From contig NZ_JAENHP010000003.1 in the NCBI RefSeq assembly GCF_016834655.1, positions 124,001-188,000 on the forward strand: a stretch of 64,000 nucleotides of DNA, written 5' to 3'. This document shows, piece after piece, positions 16,447 to 24,096 of the stretch. Position 1 is the stretch's first letter, and every line of letters starts with the position of its first letter. A program made the position numbers and the translations under genes. Source of the DNA: Paractinoplanes ovalisporus (GTDB lineage: Bacteria > Actinomycetota > Actinomycetes > Mycobacteriales > Micromonosporaceae). The notes under the pieces are model-generated. The model did not search any database and was not told where the DNA came from. It saw only the letters and a list, made by a program, of their open reading frames with translations.

Positions 16447-17277
16447 TCAGGCGGTTTCGTGGAGGACCGTTGCCAGCACCCGGGCCAGGTCGGCGTGGGC
16501 GAGGGACGGGTCTCGGGCGTGGGCCCAGGCCATGGCGGCGGGCTTGGAGCTGTGCCTGCCGTCGATGGCGAAGTGCCAGATGCGGTAGGCGGTCTCGCGC
16601 ATGAACGTCAGGTGTTCGACGTCGTCCGTCAGGGACTGCCAGGTACGTAGCCAGTGGCGGCCTCGCGAAATCACCCACTCCGGCGGGACGGGCGCGAGGA
16701 TGTCGGTTGGAGCGGCACCTGTGAGGGCGCGGCCGTCGGCTCGGGCCATCGAAAGCTCGGCCACCACGTCGGGGTCATGCGGCACCCGGGGCGAGATCTC
16801 CCAGTCGTGCGTGTGGCGGCCGAGATACAACTCGACCGGCGGGTCGGGGGTGGGAAATCGGGCCACCTCCGTGGTCACCACGTGCAGGTCGAGCCCGGCC
16901 GCGGAATCCAGGGCGAACCCGGCCACGGAACTCAGGTCGAGTCCGGCCGCGGAATCCAGGGCGAACCCGGCCACGGAACTCAGGTCGAGTCCGGCTGCGG
17001 AATCCGAGTCCGGCCGCGCGTCAGGGGCCAAGTCGAGCCTGGCTGCGGAGGCCTGGCCCGGCCGCGCGTAAGGGCCCAGGTCGAGCTTGGCCCAGAAGTC
17101 CGGCTCGGAATCCCGTACGAGGGAAGTGAGGTCTTTGATCTGGGTGTCGGTCAGCGGGTTGTCGACCACGGCCAGCAGGTCTATGTCGCTCCGGCCGGGG
17201 CGGAAACCGCCGGCCGTCAGGGAACCGTGCAGGATGATTGAGCGGGTGGTGGGGCCGAGGATCTGGGCCAGGGTCAT
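16447..17277 (-). CDS. Nucleotidyltransferase (AadA/ANT-like) with internal tandem-repeat expansion
   Basis: The 276-residue protein starts with an NTase core: HGSLTAGGFRPGRSDIDLL, with Gly18-Ser19 and the metal pair Asp31/Asp33. A helical C-terminal half resembles aminoglycoside 3-double-prime adenylyltransferases. Between the second strand and the third (LHVVTTEVARF) is an Ala/Asp/Leu-rich insert of about 60 residues made of repeats ending AAGLDL or similar, including two exact 16-residue units. In AadA-type enzymes this loop is short, so the insert looks like a microsatellite-type expansion that kept the frame. The substrate may be an aminoglycoside, but nothing proves resistance. The start forms an ATGA overlap with the TetR stop, so the two are co-regulated. 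Confidence 0.75.
   Translation of the reverse strand: MTLAQILGPTTRSIILHGSLTAGGFRPGRSDIDLLAVVDNPLTDTQIKDLTSLVRDSEPDFWAKLDLGPYARPGQASAARLDLAPDARPDSDSAAGLDLSSVAGFALDSAAGLDLSSVAGFALDSAAGLDLHVVTTEVARFPTPDPPVELYLGRHTHDWEISPRVPHDPDVVAELSMARADGRALTGAAPTDILAPVPPEWVISRGRHWLRTWQSLTDDVEHLTFMRETAYRIWHFAIDGRHSSKPAAMAWAHARDPSLAHADLARVLATVLHETA
16888..17005. repeat. 48-bp tandem repeat inside the nucleotidyltransferase gene
   Basis: Copies cover 16888-16935 and 16936-16983, with a third partial copy to about 17005. The first two differ at one base. The period of 48 keeps the reading frame and adds 16 residues per unit. Weaker related units continue to about 17085. Confidence 0.93.
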
Positions 17278-17882
17278 CGGGACAGGGCGCCGTGCAGGAA
17301 CAGGTCGACCAGGTCGTCGTTGGTGACCTCGGCGTCGACGGGGGTGGGCATGCGGCCACGGCCGTAGAAGAGGCCCAGGAAGGTGTTCGTGACGGTGTCG
17401 GTGGGCAGGCGCAAATTGTCCTGGTCGGGTTCGAAGAGTTCGCGTACGGCCTCACGGGTCGCCTGCTGGGAAGACTCGCGACCGGTCGACATCTGGCGGG
17501 CGGCGGGACTGGTGGGGGCCGGGCGGGCGCCGGTCGAACGTAGCGCGCCGATCACCGCGCCCATGCGGCCCAGGTGGGCGTCGAGCGCGTCCACGGCGTC
17601 GACCAGGCGCTGCTTCAAGGGCTGGTCGAGCGGGATGGAGCGCAGCTCCTCGAGCACCCGTGTCGGGTCCATGGCGGCTACCGTGCAGGCGGCCAGCACG
17701 GCCTCCTTGTCTTCGAAGACGCGGAAGATGGTCGCCTCGCCGATGCCGGCCGCGCGGGCGATCTTTGCGGTGGTCACGCCCGCGCCCAGCTCCGCCACGA
17801 GGGGGAGGGCGGCCTGGACGATGGTCTCTCGTCGTTGGTCTGGTGTCATGCCGGGCGCTCGGCGCCGTTCTGGTGAAGTCAT
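17274..17882 (-). CDS. TetR-family transcriptional regulator
   Basis: A 202-residue regulator with an N-terminal TetR helix-turn-helix (about 17-63: RETIVQAALPLVAELGAGVTT, then IARAAGIGEATIFRVFEDKEAVL) and a divergent ligand-binding C-terminus. It is upstream of and overlaps the nucleotidyltransferase gene by four bases, so it probably controls that gene and itself. The start at 17882 is supported by a -10 box TACCGT seven bases upstream, giving a leaderless message. A perfect 22-bp palindrome fills the space between -35 and -10, which predicts tight autorepression. Confidence 0.92.
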   Translation of the reverse strand: MTSPERRRAPGMTPDQRRETIVQAALPLVAELGAGVTTAKIARAAGIGEATIFRVFEDKEAVLAACTVAAMDPTRVLEELRSIPLDQPLKQRLVDAVDALDAHLGRMGAVIGALRSTGARPAPTSPAARQMSTGRESSQQATREAVRELFEPDQDNLRLPTDTVTNTFLGLFYGRGRMPTPVDAEVTNDDLVDLFLHGALSR

Positions 17883-17889
17883 ACCGACG

Positions 17890-17919
17890 ACGGTACGGAG
17901 TGAGTACTCACTCCGTCAA
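17890..17919 (-). promoter_or_regulatory. TetR promoter with perfect 22-bp palindromic operator (17895-17916)
   Basis: The palindrome is ACGGAGTGAGT followed by its exact complement. On the minus strand -35 TTGACG (17919-17914) and -10 TACCGT (17895-17890) flank an 18-bp spacer that is entirely within the operator. A bound TetR dimer would block polymerase. Confidence 0.85.
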
Positions 17920-18033
17920 CGGGATATGCAAGAGATGAGCAACGAGGAAAGTCGACGCGGCACGTCAACGAGGGTCAGCGGACGCGGCAGATCAACGGGT
18001 CGGGAACGCGACGTGACGACCAGAGACAAAGAA

Positions 18034-18065
18034 GTGGCCGCCCAGGACGGATCCTGGACGGCCAC
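18034..18065 (-). terminator. Hairpin terminator after the glycosidase gene
   Basis: GTGGCCGCCCAGGA pairs with TCCTGGACGGCCAC across a four-base loop, with 13 of 14 pairs matched. It starts six bases beyond the glycosidase stop. There is no clear T run, as is common in actinobacteria. Confidence 0.7.
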
Positions 18066-18070
18066 GGCAA

Positions 18071-19141
18071 TCACTTCAGCTTGATCTGGACGTTGAACTT
18101 CGGGCTGGCGGCCAGCTTGCGGAACGCCGCGAGGCTGGACGGCGCGCTGTCGATGCTGATGTCACGGTCGCCGAACAGGTCCTTCTTCGTGTCGAAGTAC
18201 ACGATCGCCTTGACCTTCGGGCGCTTGGCCAGCTCGGGCAGCACGCTGTTGAACTGCTTGGCCTTGTCGACGACCTTGCCGATGCGGTGGTAGGCGCCCC
18301 ACTCGGCGACCATGATCGGCTTCGAGGCGTGGTTCTTGGTGGCCCAGTCGTAGAAACCGACGCCGCCCTTGGCCTTGCGGTCGAGCAGGTCGGCGAACAC
18401 GCCGGCGTGGTAGTAGTTCTGCTCCGAGCTCACGTACGAGTCCAGGCCGATCCAGTCGACGACGTCGTCACCGGGGTAGAGGTCCTTCCACCACGACTGC
18501 GCCATCCACTTCTCGTTGCCCATGTAGGCGACCACGTTGATCATGTTGGTGAGGCCCTTGGACTTCAGACGCGCGATCACGTGCCGGTACGAGGACCGGA
18601 AGTCCTTGGCCGTCATGCCGGAGGCGGCGTCGGTGCGCACGTCGTCCTCGGGCTCGTGGTTGAGCACCAGGAAGAACTTCTCGGGCATGGTCGCCTTCAC
18701 TCGCGCGGCGAACGCGTCGATGCGCGCGTCCAGCTTGCCGGCGGCGACGTTGGCCCAGGTCGAACCGTACTCGACGCGCCAGTTGAGCAGCAGCACCCGC
18801 GGCTTGGCGGGGTCGCGCACCATGGCGATCTCGGCGGCGGTCGGGAACTTCTCGTCACCCTTGTGGTAGGTGTGGAAGATGGTGGCGGTGCGACCGCTGA
18901 GCTTCTCCCACGCCTTGTGCTCCTCGTCGCGCGGCTTCCCGGTGAAGCCACCCGCCGCCGCGCCCCACAGCACGCCGCAGTTCGGAACCAGCTTCGCATC
19001 CGTCACGCACTTCTGAGCGGCCGGCTTGGCGGCCGGAGTCGTCGGCGTGGTGGCGGCGTGGGCCGTGGCCGGGCCGGCAGCGAACGCGGCGCCGAACCCG
19101 GCGACGAGTGCGGCCAGCGAGTACACGGACTTACGAAGCAT
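18071..19141 (-). CDS. Secreted glycosyl hydrolase (TIM-barrel, GH26-like)
   Basis: A 356-residue protein with a Sec signal (about 1-30, ending ATAHA) and a short Thr/Pro/Ala linker. The body reads as a clan GH-A barrel: FFLVLNHEPEDD near the middle offers the acid/base Glu, WIGLDSYV follows, and PIMVAEWGAYH provides the nucleophile Glu. This arrangement is seen in mannanase-type GH26 and related families, so beta-mannan or a similar glycan is a plausible target; the family assignment is by motif only. The ATG at 19141 has a GGGGGAGAT ribosome site. An upstream in-frame extension lacks a signal peptide and was not used. No carbohydrate-binding module is seen. Confidence 0.75.
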   Translation of the reverse strand: MLRKSVYSLAALVAGFGAAFAAGPATAHAATTPTTPAAKPAAQKCVTDAKLVPNCGVLWGAAAGGFTGKPRDEEHKAWEKLSGRTATIFHTYHKGDEKFPTAAEIAMVRDPAKPRVLLLNWRVEYGSTWANVAAGKLDARIDAFAARVKATMPEKFFLVLNHEPEDDVRTDAASGMTAKDFRSSYRHVIARLKSKGLTNMINVVAYMGNEKWMAQSWWKDLYPGDDVVDWIGLDSYVSSEQNYYHAGVFADLLDRKAKGGVGFYDWATKNHASKPIMVAEWGAYHRIGKVVDKAKQFNSVLPELAKRPKVKAIVYFDTKKDLFGDRDISIDSAPSSLAAFRKLAASPKFNVQIKLK

Positions 19142-19360
19142 CTGATCTCCCCCTGTTGTCCGGCCGTTGTCAGCCGGGCATGGGAAAGAGATTCCAGGGC
19201 GTCGGGTGCGTGCCAAGTGCCCGTCACGGTGCGCGTCGGTTGCGCGCGAAAGACCCCAGAACCGTCGGCTCTGCCATCGGTCACGGCAGGCGGGGGTTGA
19301 GCTTTCTTCCCCCGTACGGCGAAAGGGAAGCGGGACGCCGTCCCGAGGGGTCCCGAGACG

Positions 19361-19414
19361 AGGTCAGAGACGGCCCGCAGAGGTGAGAGACGGCCCCGGG
19401 TGAGGTCAGAGACC
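19361..19414. repeat. 20-bp direct repeats at the 3-prime end of the STAS gene
   Basis: Two copies of about 20 bp (consensus AGGTSAGAGACGGCCCSSRG) at 19361-19380 and 19381-19400 are followed by a partial copy reaching 19414. The last copy contains the STAS stop codon. Confidence 0.75.
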
Positions 19415-19726
19415 GAAGACGTGCCCGAGGCCGGTGACCTCGATCGCCTTGCGGACCGGCGGCGACGGCTCGGCCAGCGTCAGGGTCGTGCCCTGGGCGG
19501 CGGCGCTGTTGCGGGCGCTGACCAGCGCACCCAGCCCGTACGAGTCGATGAAGTCGAGCCCGGCGACGTCGACCCGCAGATAGCGGCACTTCGGATCGGT
19601 GGCGACCTCGGCCAGGCGATCCCGCACGGCGTCGGCGCGGTCGAGGTCGAGCTCCCCGCTGAGGGAGGCGACGACCAGGCCGTCCGCGTCGGCCGGTTCG
19701 TGCTGGATGGTGGCGTCCGGTTGCAT
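19406..19726 (-). CDS. STAS-domain protein (anti-sigma-factor antagonist type)
   Basis: The 106-residue single-domain protein has the STAS pattern: VVASLSGELDLDRADAVRDR, then LRVDVAGLDFIDSYGLGALV with Ser62 at the position phosphorylated in SpoIIAA-type antagonists. Such proteins bind or release anti-sigma kinases. The ATG at 19726 is seven bases after TAGCAT (19739-19734), so the transcript is probably leaderless from a promoter that includes the stop codon of the upstream oxidoreductase. No anti-sigma kinase or sigma factor is adjacent, so the partner is unknown. Confidence 0.88.
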   Translation of the reverse strand: MQPDATIQHEPADADGLVVASLSGELDLDRADAVRDRLAEVATDPKCRYLRVDVAGLDFIDSYGLGALVSARNSAAAQGTTLTLAEPSPPVRKAIEVTGLGHVFGL

Positions 19727-19736
19727 TGGTCGAATG

Positions 19737-21410
19737 CTACCCGGCACCGGCCACCGCGGCAGCGGACAGGGCGATCGCCTGGTGCACCGAACGCACCGCG
19801 CTCGCGCCCTCACCGACCGCCGCCGCGACCCGCTTCATCGAGGCCAGCCGCACGTCACCGGCCGCGAACACGCCCGGCACGCTGGTCTCGAACGGCAGCG
19901 GCGGACGGCCGGCGCCGGTCCAGCGGTCGCCCAGTTGGGTGTCGGTCGGCACGAACCCGTCGGTGTCGAGAGCGACACCGCTGAGCCAGCCGGTAGCCGG
20001 GCTGGCCCCGATGAAACAGAACAGCCCGTGACATCCGCACGGCTCGTCGCCGTCACCGCCGGTGAGCGTGACCTCCTCCAGGCGTGGCCCGCCGGACAGC
20101 GCCGTCACCTGCGTCGACGTGCGCACGGTGATCCGCGGGTCGGCCACGATCCGTTCGACCAGGTAGCTCGACATTTCGGCGGCCAGGTCGGGCCCGCGGA
20201 CGGCCAGGGTCACGTGGCCGGCGTGCCGGGCCAGATAGATCGCCGCCTGCCCGGCCGAGTTCGCGCCGCCCACCACCGTCACCGGCAGCCCCGCCACGGC
20301 CTTGGCCTCCAGGTCGGTCGCGGCGTAGTAGATGCCCGACCCGACGAACTCGGGCCAGCGGGGCAGGGGCAGGTTCCGGTACGCGGCCCCGGTCGCGATC
20401 AGCACCGTCCGGCTCGGGATCTCGGTGCCGTCGACCAGCGTGACCACGTGACCGTCCCCGGTGGACCGCATGCCCACCACCGCGCACGGGCTGGCCAGGT
20501 GCGCCCCGAACTTGAGCGCCTGCACGACGGCCCGCGCGGCCAGGGCCTCGCCGCTGAGTCCGAACGGGAAGCCCAGGTAGTTCTCGATCCGCGAGCTGGC
20601 CGCCGCCTGCCCGCCGGTCGCGACCGCGTCGAGCAGCACGGTCTCCAGCCCCTCGGACGCGCCGTAGACCGCCGCGGCCAGACCCGCCGGGCCCGCGCCC
20701 ACGATCGTGAGGTCGGCGACCCCTTTCGGCGTACGGCGGTAGGTCAGCCCCAGCCGGTGGCTGAGCGTGCGCGGCTCGACCTGCCGGATCGTCTCGCGCG
20801 GGGTGAGCGCCGCGGGCAGGTCGTCGCTGGTGAGCCCGGCCCGGGTGGCCGCGTCGCGCCCCTCGGCGGTGTCGGGTTGCAGCCAGCGGTGCGGCAGGTC
20901 CTGCCGGATGAGGAAGGTGCGCAGGGCCAGCCCGACGCTGGTCTGCTCGTCCGCGATGATCTCCAGGTTGCGGCCGGCGTGCTGCACCAGCAGTTGCCGC
21001 CGGGCCAGGAACGAGCGCAGCAGCACGTCGCTGAGCTCGGCGTCCTGGGCCATCAGCCGGCGGAACTCCTCCTGCTGCACCCGGTGCACCACGCCGCCGG
21101 CCAGAACCCGGCCGGTGAGGATGCGGGTCTGGCCGGTCAGCAGGTTGAGCTCGCCGACGAACTGGCGCGGGCCCGCCCGCAGGAACACCTCGTCGTGGTC
21201 GGCGGCCCGGGACACCTCGATCTCGCCCGACCCGACCAGGAACAGGTCGCCGTCGGTGTCACCCGCGTCGAACAGCAGGTCACCGGCCGCAACCGGTTCG
21301 GCGCGGCCGTAGGTGACGGCCCGAGCGAACTGCGCCTCGTCAAGGGTGTGGAACGCCGCCTGCGCGAGTTCCTCGAACTGGTCCCCGATCTCCGGGAAGG
21401 AGGTCACCAC
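19737..21410 (-). CDS. Cyclic-nucleotide-binding domain fused to thioredoxin-reductase-like FAD oxidoreductase
   Basis: About 557 residues. The N-terminal 140 form a cNMP-binding beta-roll (GDLFLVGSGEIEV, then FVGELNLLTGQTRI). The rest is a two-dinucleotide flavoprotein: FAD loop VGAGPAGLAAAVYGASEG, then GGQAAASSRIENYLGF, NADPH loop VVGGANSAGQAAIYLARHA, and the late GVFAAGDVR. The thioredoxin reductase active site CxxC is absent: the equivalent stretch reads YYAATDLEAK. A late CGC pair (PCGCHG) is elsewhere. It is therefore an NAD(P)H oxidoreductase possibly gated by cAMP, not a standard TrxR. The start is uncertain: adjacent GTGs at 21410 and 21407 fit domain length, and a longer frame begins at 21485. 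The cyclase/Crp genes downstream could supply and sense the ligand. Confidence 0.82.
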   Translation of the reverse strand: MVTSFPEIGDQFEELAQAAFHTLDEAQFARAVTYGRAEPVAAGDLLFDAGDTDGDLFLVGSGEIEVSRAADHDEVFLRAGPRQFVGELNLLTGQTRILTGRVLAGGVVHRVQQEEFRRLMAQDAELSDVLLRSFLARRQLLVQHAGRNLEIIADEQTSVGLALRTFLIRQDLPHRWLQPDTAEGRDAATRAGLTSDDLPAALTPRETIRQVEPRTLSHRLGLTYRRTPKGVADLTIVGAGPAGLAAAVYGASEGLETVLLDAVATGGQAAASSRIENYLGFPFGLSGEALAARAVVQALKFGAHLASPCAVVGMRSTGDGHVVTLVDGTEIPSRTVLIATGAAYRNLPLPRWPEFVGSGIYYAATDLEAKAVAGLPVTVVGGANSAGQAAIYLARHAGHVTLAVRGPDLAAEMSSYLVERIVADPRITVRTSTQVTALSGGPRLEEVTLTGGDGDEPCGCHGLFCFIGASPATGWLSGVALDTDGFVPTDTQLGDRWTGAGRPPLPFETSVPGVFAAGDVRLASMKRVAAAVGEGASAVRSVHQAIALSAAAVAGAG

Positions 21411-21515
21411 GCCGACGATGCTCTCAGAGCCCGGCACCGGATAACAATGAGCCAGGTGACTGTCCGGGGGCGCCTGCACACCCACCGAACCCCATCCGGT
21501 ATGGTTCTACCCAAC

Positions 21516-21588
21516 GCGGACGTAGCGCAGCTGGTAGCGCATCACCTTGCCAAGGTGAGGGTCGCGGGTTCGAATCCCGTCGTCCGCT
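21516..21588 (+). tRNA. tRNA-Gly (anticodon GCC)
   Basis: The 73-base sequence folds as a cloverleaf: acceptor GCGGACG pairs with CGTCCGC, the D arm is GCGCAGCTGGTAGCGC, the anticodon loop is TTGCCAA in a five-pair stem, and the T arm contains GGGTTCGAATCCC. The discriminator base is T and CCA is not encoded. Confidence 0.96.
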
Positions 21589-21595
21589 CGCAGGT

Positions 21596-21635
21596 AGAAG
21601 GCCCGTGTCCACGGAAAGCGTGGACCGGGCCTTCT
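21596..21635 (+). terminator. Hairpin terminator of the tRNA-Gly gene
   Basis: AGAAGGCCCG pairs with CGGGCCTTCT, and the stem continues inward with GTCCACG/CGTGGAC closed by a GAAA-type loop. It begins eight bases after the tRNA. Confidence 0.85.
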
Positions 21636-21700
21636 CGCATTCCGCCCTGGGGCCCGAGCCCCAGACCCCACGCCGTGGGGGCAAGCCCCCCCGGACCCCC

Positions 21701-21900
21701 CATCGTGGTGGTGCGGATGGTCGGCTTGCTAGCGCGGCGTGGGTGGGCGGGCTTCTGGACCCGCGTGGTGGTGCGGGTGGTCGGCTTGCTGGCGCGGCGT
21801 GGGTGGGGTGGCTTCTGGACCCGCGTGGTGGTGCGGGTGGTCGGCTTGCTGGCGCGGCGTGGGTGGGGTGGCTTCTGGACCCGCGTGGTGGTGCGGGTGG
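21701..21900. repeat. 60-bp tandem repeat, three full copies plus a partial copy
   Basis: Copies are 21721-21780, 21781-21840 and 21841-21900. The last two are identical and the first differs at three bases. The final 20 bp of a further copy precede at 21701-21720. The array lies between the tRNA-Gly terminator and the cyclase gene. The period of 60 is divisible by three, but I see no convincing coding sequence. Confidence 0.95.
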
Positions 21901-22002
21901 TCGCTTCAGTTCTCGGACCGGCCGGTGGGCTGCTCTTTTCTGACACTCCGGTTTGGGTGGGCGCGACTAGGGTTGTCCACGGGATCGTCGGGAGGCGAGC
22001 CG

Positions 22003-24096
22003 ATGGAGCCGGTTGGTGGGCGCGGCGGGGCGGCACGCGTGACCGTGTGGGCGGCCCATCTCGCCGCGCCGATGGCCGGGCTCTGGCTGCTTGTGGCGCG
22101 GCCCGACACCGACGTCCACTGGCAGCACGAGCCGGCCCACTTCTGGCTCGTCCTGATCGTCGCGCTGGTCAGCCTCGGCCTTGCGATCGTCATCAACCAG
22201 GCCGCCCGCCGCCGCTCCGACACCCGGCTCCTGCTGGTGGCGCTCTCGTTCCTGGTCGCGGCGGCGTTCCTCGGGCTGCACGCGGCCGCCACCCCGCAGG
22301 TCGTGCTCGACGCGCGGAACGCCGGTTTCGCGTACGCCTCCCCGGTCGGTCTCACCCTGGCCGCCGTCTTCGCCGCCCTCAGCGCGGCCGACCTGTCCGA
22401 ACGCACCCGCGCCGGCCTGCTCCGCTGGTCGGGCTGGTTGCGCGCGGCGCTGCTGGCGCTCGTCGCGGCGTGGGCGATCGTGTCGCTGACCGGCCACCCG
22501 CCGCTCAACCGGATCCCCGGCGGCGACCGTTCCACCCCGGCCGTCCTGCTCGGGGCGGCCGGCATCATCCTCTTCTCGTACGCCGCCGTGCGGTACTACC
22601 TTCTCTACCGGCGCCGCCGGGCGGTCATGCTGCTGTCCGTCGTCACCGCGTACGTGCTGCTCGCCGAGTCCGCCGTGGCGATGGCCGCCGGCTCGAGCTG
22701 GCACGCCTCCTGGTGGCTGTGGCACGCGCTGATGGCGGCCGGGTTCGGCTACGTCGCGTACAGCGCCTGGGTGCAGTTCCGCAACGAGGGCGCGGCGGCC
22801 GGACTGTTCGCCTCGGTGGGGACCGACGACACCGTACGGGAGCTGCGGGCCTCGTACGGGAAAGCGCTTGAAGGTCTGGTCGGCGCCCTGCAGGGAAGCG
22901 AGCGGGGCGCGCTCACCGAGGACCAGATGGCGGCCACCACCGAACGTGTCGCGCGGCGCTTCGAGCTCACCGACGGTCAGGCCGCCGTGCTCGGGCGCGC
23001 GGCCGGCGCCCTGGCCGCCGAGCGCGATCAGATCCGCAAACTGGGCGCGCTGGTCGCCGTCGGGCAGGACGCGCGGGTCGTCGTGGCCGACTTCGAGTTG
23101 CTGCGCTCGGCGGTGCAGCGGGTCGCGTGCGTGTTCGACCGTTACACCGTACGGATCGGGCTGATCGAGGAGAACCGGCTCGTCTTCCCGCCTGTGCTCG
23201 CGGCGGGACCGGGAAGTGGGGAACCGCTGCCGGCCCACATGTTCCGCGGCGCCCAGGCCGCCCTGGCGCAGCGGGCACCGCACACGGATCAGGCCCTCCA
23301 CCTGCCGTTCCTCGTGAAGGGACACCCGGCCGGGGTGCTGGTGGCCGACCGCGGCGGTCCGGTGCCCGAGCGTGATGCCGCCCTGCTCGCCTCGCTGGCC
23401 GCCCAGATCGCGATCGCGCTCGAGAACGCCCGGCTCTACCGCACGCTCGACGTGCTGTTCCGGCAGTACATGTCGCCCGACGTGGCGACCGCGCTGGTCG
23501 CCGACCCGAGCCAGGCCGCGCTGGGCGGCGCCGTCCTCGAGGTGACCTCGCTCTTCGCCGACCTGCGCGGCTTCTCCACGTTCTCCGAGTTCTCGTCGCC
23601 GGGCGAGATCGTCGAGATGCTCAACCGCTACTTCGACGTGGCCACGCACGCCGTGCTGGGTGAGAACGGCACCGTCGTGCAGTTCGTCGGCGACGCGCTG
23701 ATGGCCCTGTTCAACGCCCCGGCCCGGCAACCCGACCACGCCCTGCGCGCGGCCCGGGCCGCCCTGACCATGCAGCAGGGGGTGGACCGGATCGCCGCCC
23801 GCCGGCCCGAGTGGCCGCGGTTCCGGGTCGGCATCAACACGGGGGAGGCGCTGGTCGGCAACATCGGGGGAGAGGCGCTGCGCAACTTCAACGCGATGGG
23901 GGACGCGGTCAACGTGGCCGCCCGCCTCGAGTCGCGAGCCGAGCCGGGCCAGGTGGTGATCGGCGCGTCCACACGCGACCGGATCGGTGACTGCGCGCTG
24001 GTCACCCCGCTCGGCGAGCTGATCGTGAAGGGGCGGGTGCAACCGGTCTCGGCGTACGTCCTGCACGGCTTCTCCGGAGGGGACCATGTCAACTGA
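22003..24096 (+). CDS. Membrane class III adenylate/guanylate cyclase with GAF-like domain
   Basis: The 697-residue protein has about seven N-terminal membrane helices (to about 265), a GAF-like region (about 350-480) and a class III cyclase domain. Metal ligands are Asp520 (SLFADLRGF) and Asp564 (FVGDALMALF), 44 residues apart as expected. Asn637 and Arg641 in NVAARLE stabilise the transition state. The purine-selecting Lys normally before GD is Gln here (VVQFVGDA), as in some other bacterial cyclases, so ATP versus GTP use should be left open. A ribosome site GGAGG precedes the ATG. The last 11 bases overlap the Crp-family gene, which makes a cyclase plus cNMP-receptor pair. Confidence 0.9.
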   Translation: MEPVGGRGGAARVTVWAAHLAAPMAGLWLLVARPDTDVHWQHEPAHFWLVLIVALVSLGLAIVINQAARRRSDTRLLLVALSFLVAAAFLGLHAAATPQVVLDARNAGFAYASPVGLTLAAVFAALSAADLSERTRAGLLRWSGWLRAALLALVAAWAIVSLTGHPPLNRIPGGDRSTPAVLLGAAGIILFSYAAVRYYLLYRRRRAVMLLSVVTAYVLLAESAVAMAAGSSWHASWWLWHALMAAGFGYVAYSAWVQFRNEGAAAGLFASVGTDDTVRELRASYGKALEGLVGALQGSERGALTEDQMAATTERVARRFELTDGQAAVLGRAAGALAAERDQIRKLGALVAVGQDARVVVADFELLRSAVQRVACVFDRYTVRIGLIEENRLVFPPVLAAGPGSGEPLPAHMFRGAQAALAQRAPHTDQALHLPFLVKGHPAGVLVADRGGPVPERDAALLASLAAQIAIALENARLYRTLDVLFRQYMSPDVATALVADPSQAALGGAVLEVTSLFADLRGFSTFSEFSSPGEIVEMLNRYFDVATHAVLGENGTVVQFVGDALMALFNAPARQPDHALRAARAALTMQQGVDRIAARRPEWPRFRVGINTGEALVGNIGGEALRNFNAMGDAVNVAARLESRAEPGQVVIGASTRDRIGDCALVTPLGELIVKGRVQPVSAYVLHGFSGGDHVN

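Noticed and set aside
16888-17005. Possible CRISPR-like array
   Set aside because: The units are contiguous without spacers and lie in a coding frame; the other repeats in the window are likewise simple tandem arrays.
17935-18084. Short frame of about 50 codons between the TetR operator and the glycosidase terminator
   Set aside because: It reads through the glycosidase terminator hairpin, has no ribosome site and no recognisable sequence.
21605-21943. GTG-started open frame through the 60-bp repeats encoding Gly/Trp/Arg-rich repeats
   Set aside because: It begins inside the tRNA-Gly terminator hairpin, has no ribosome site and owes its openness to the repeat period; composition is not protein-like.
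21516-22002. Integration of a mobile element at tRNA-Gly
   Set aside because: No duplicated tRNA 3-prime end, integrase or atypical composition is seen next to the tRNA; only the 60-bp repeats follow.
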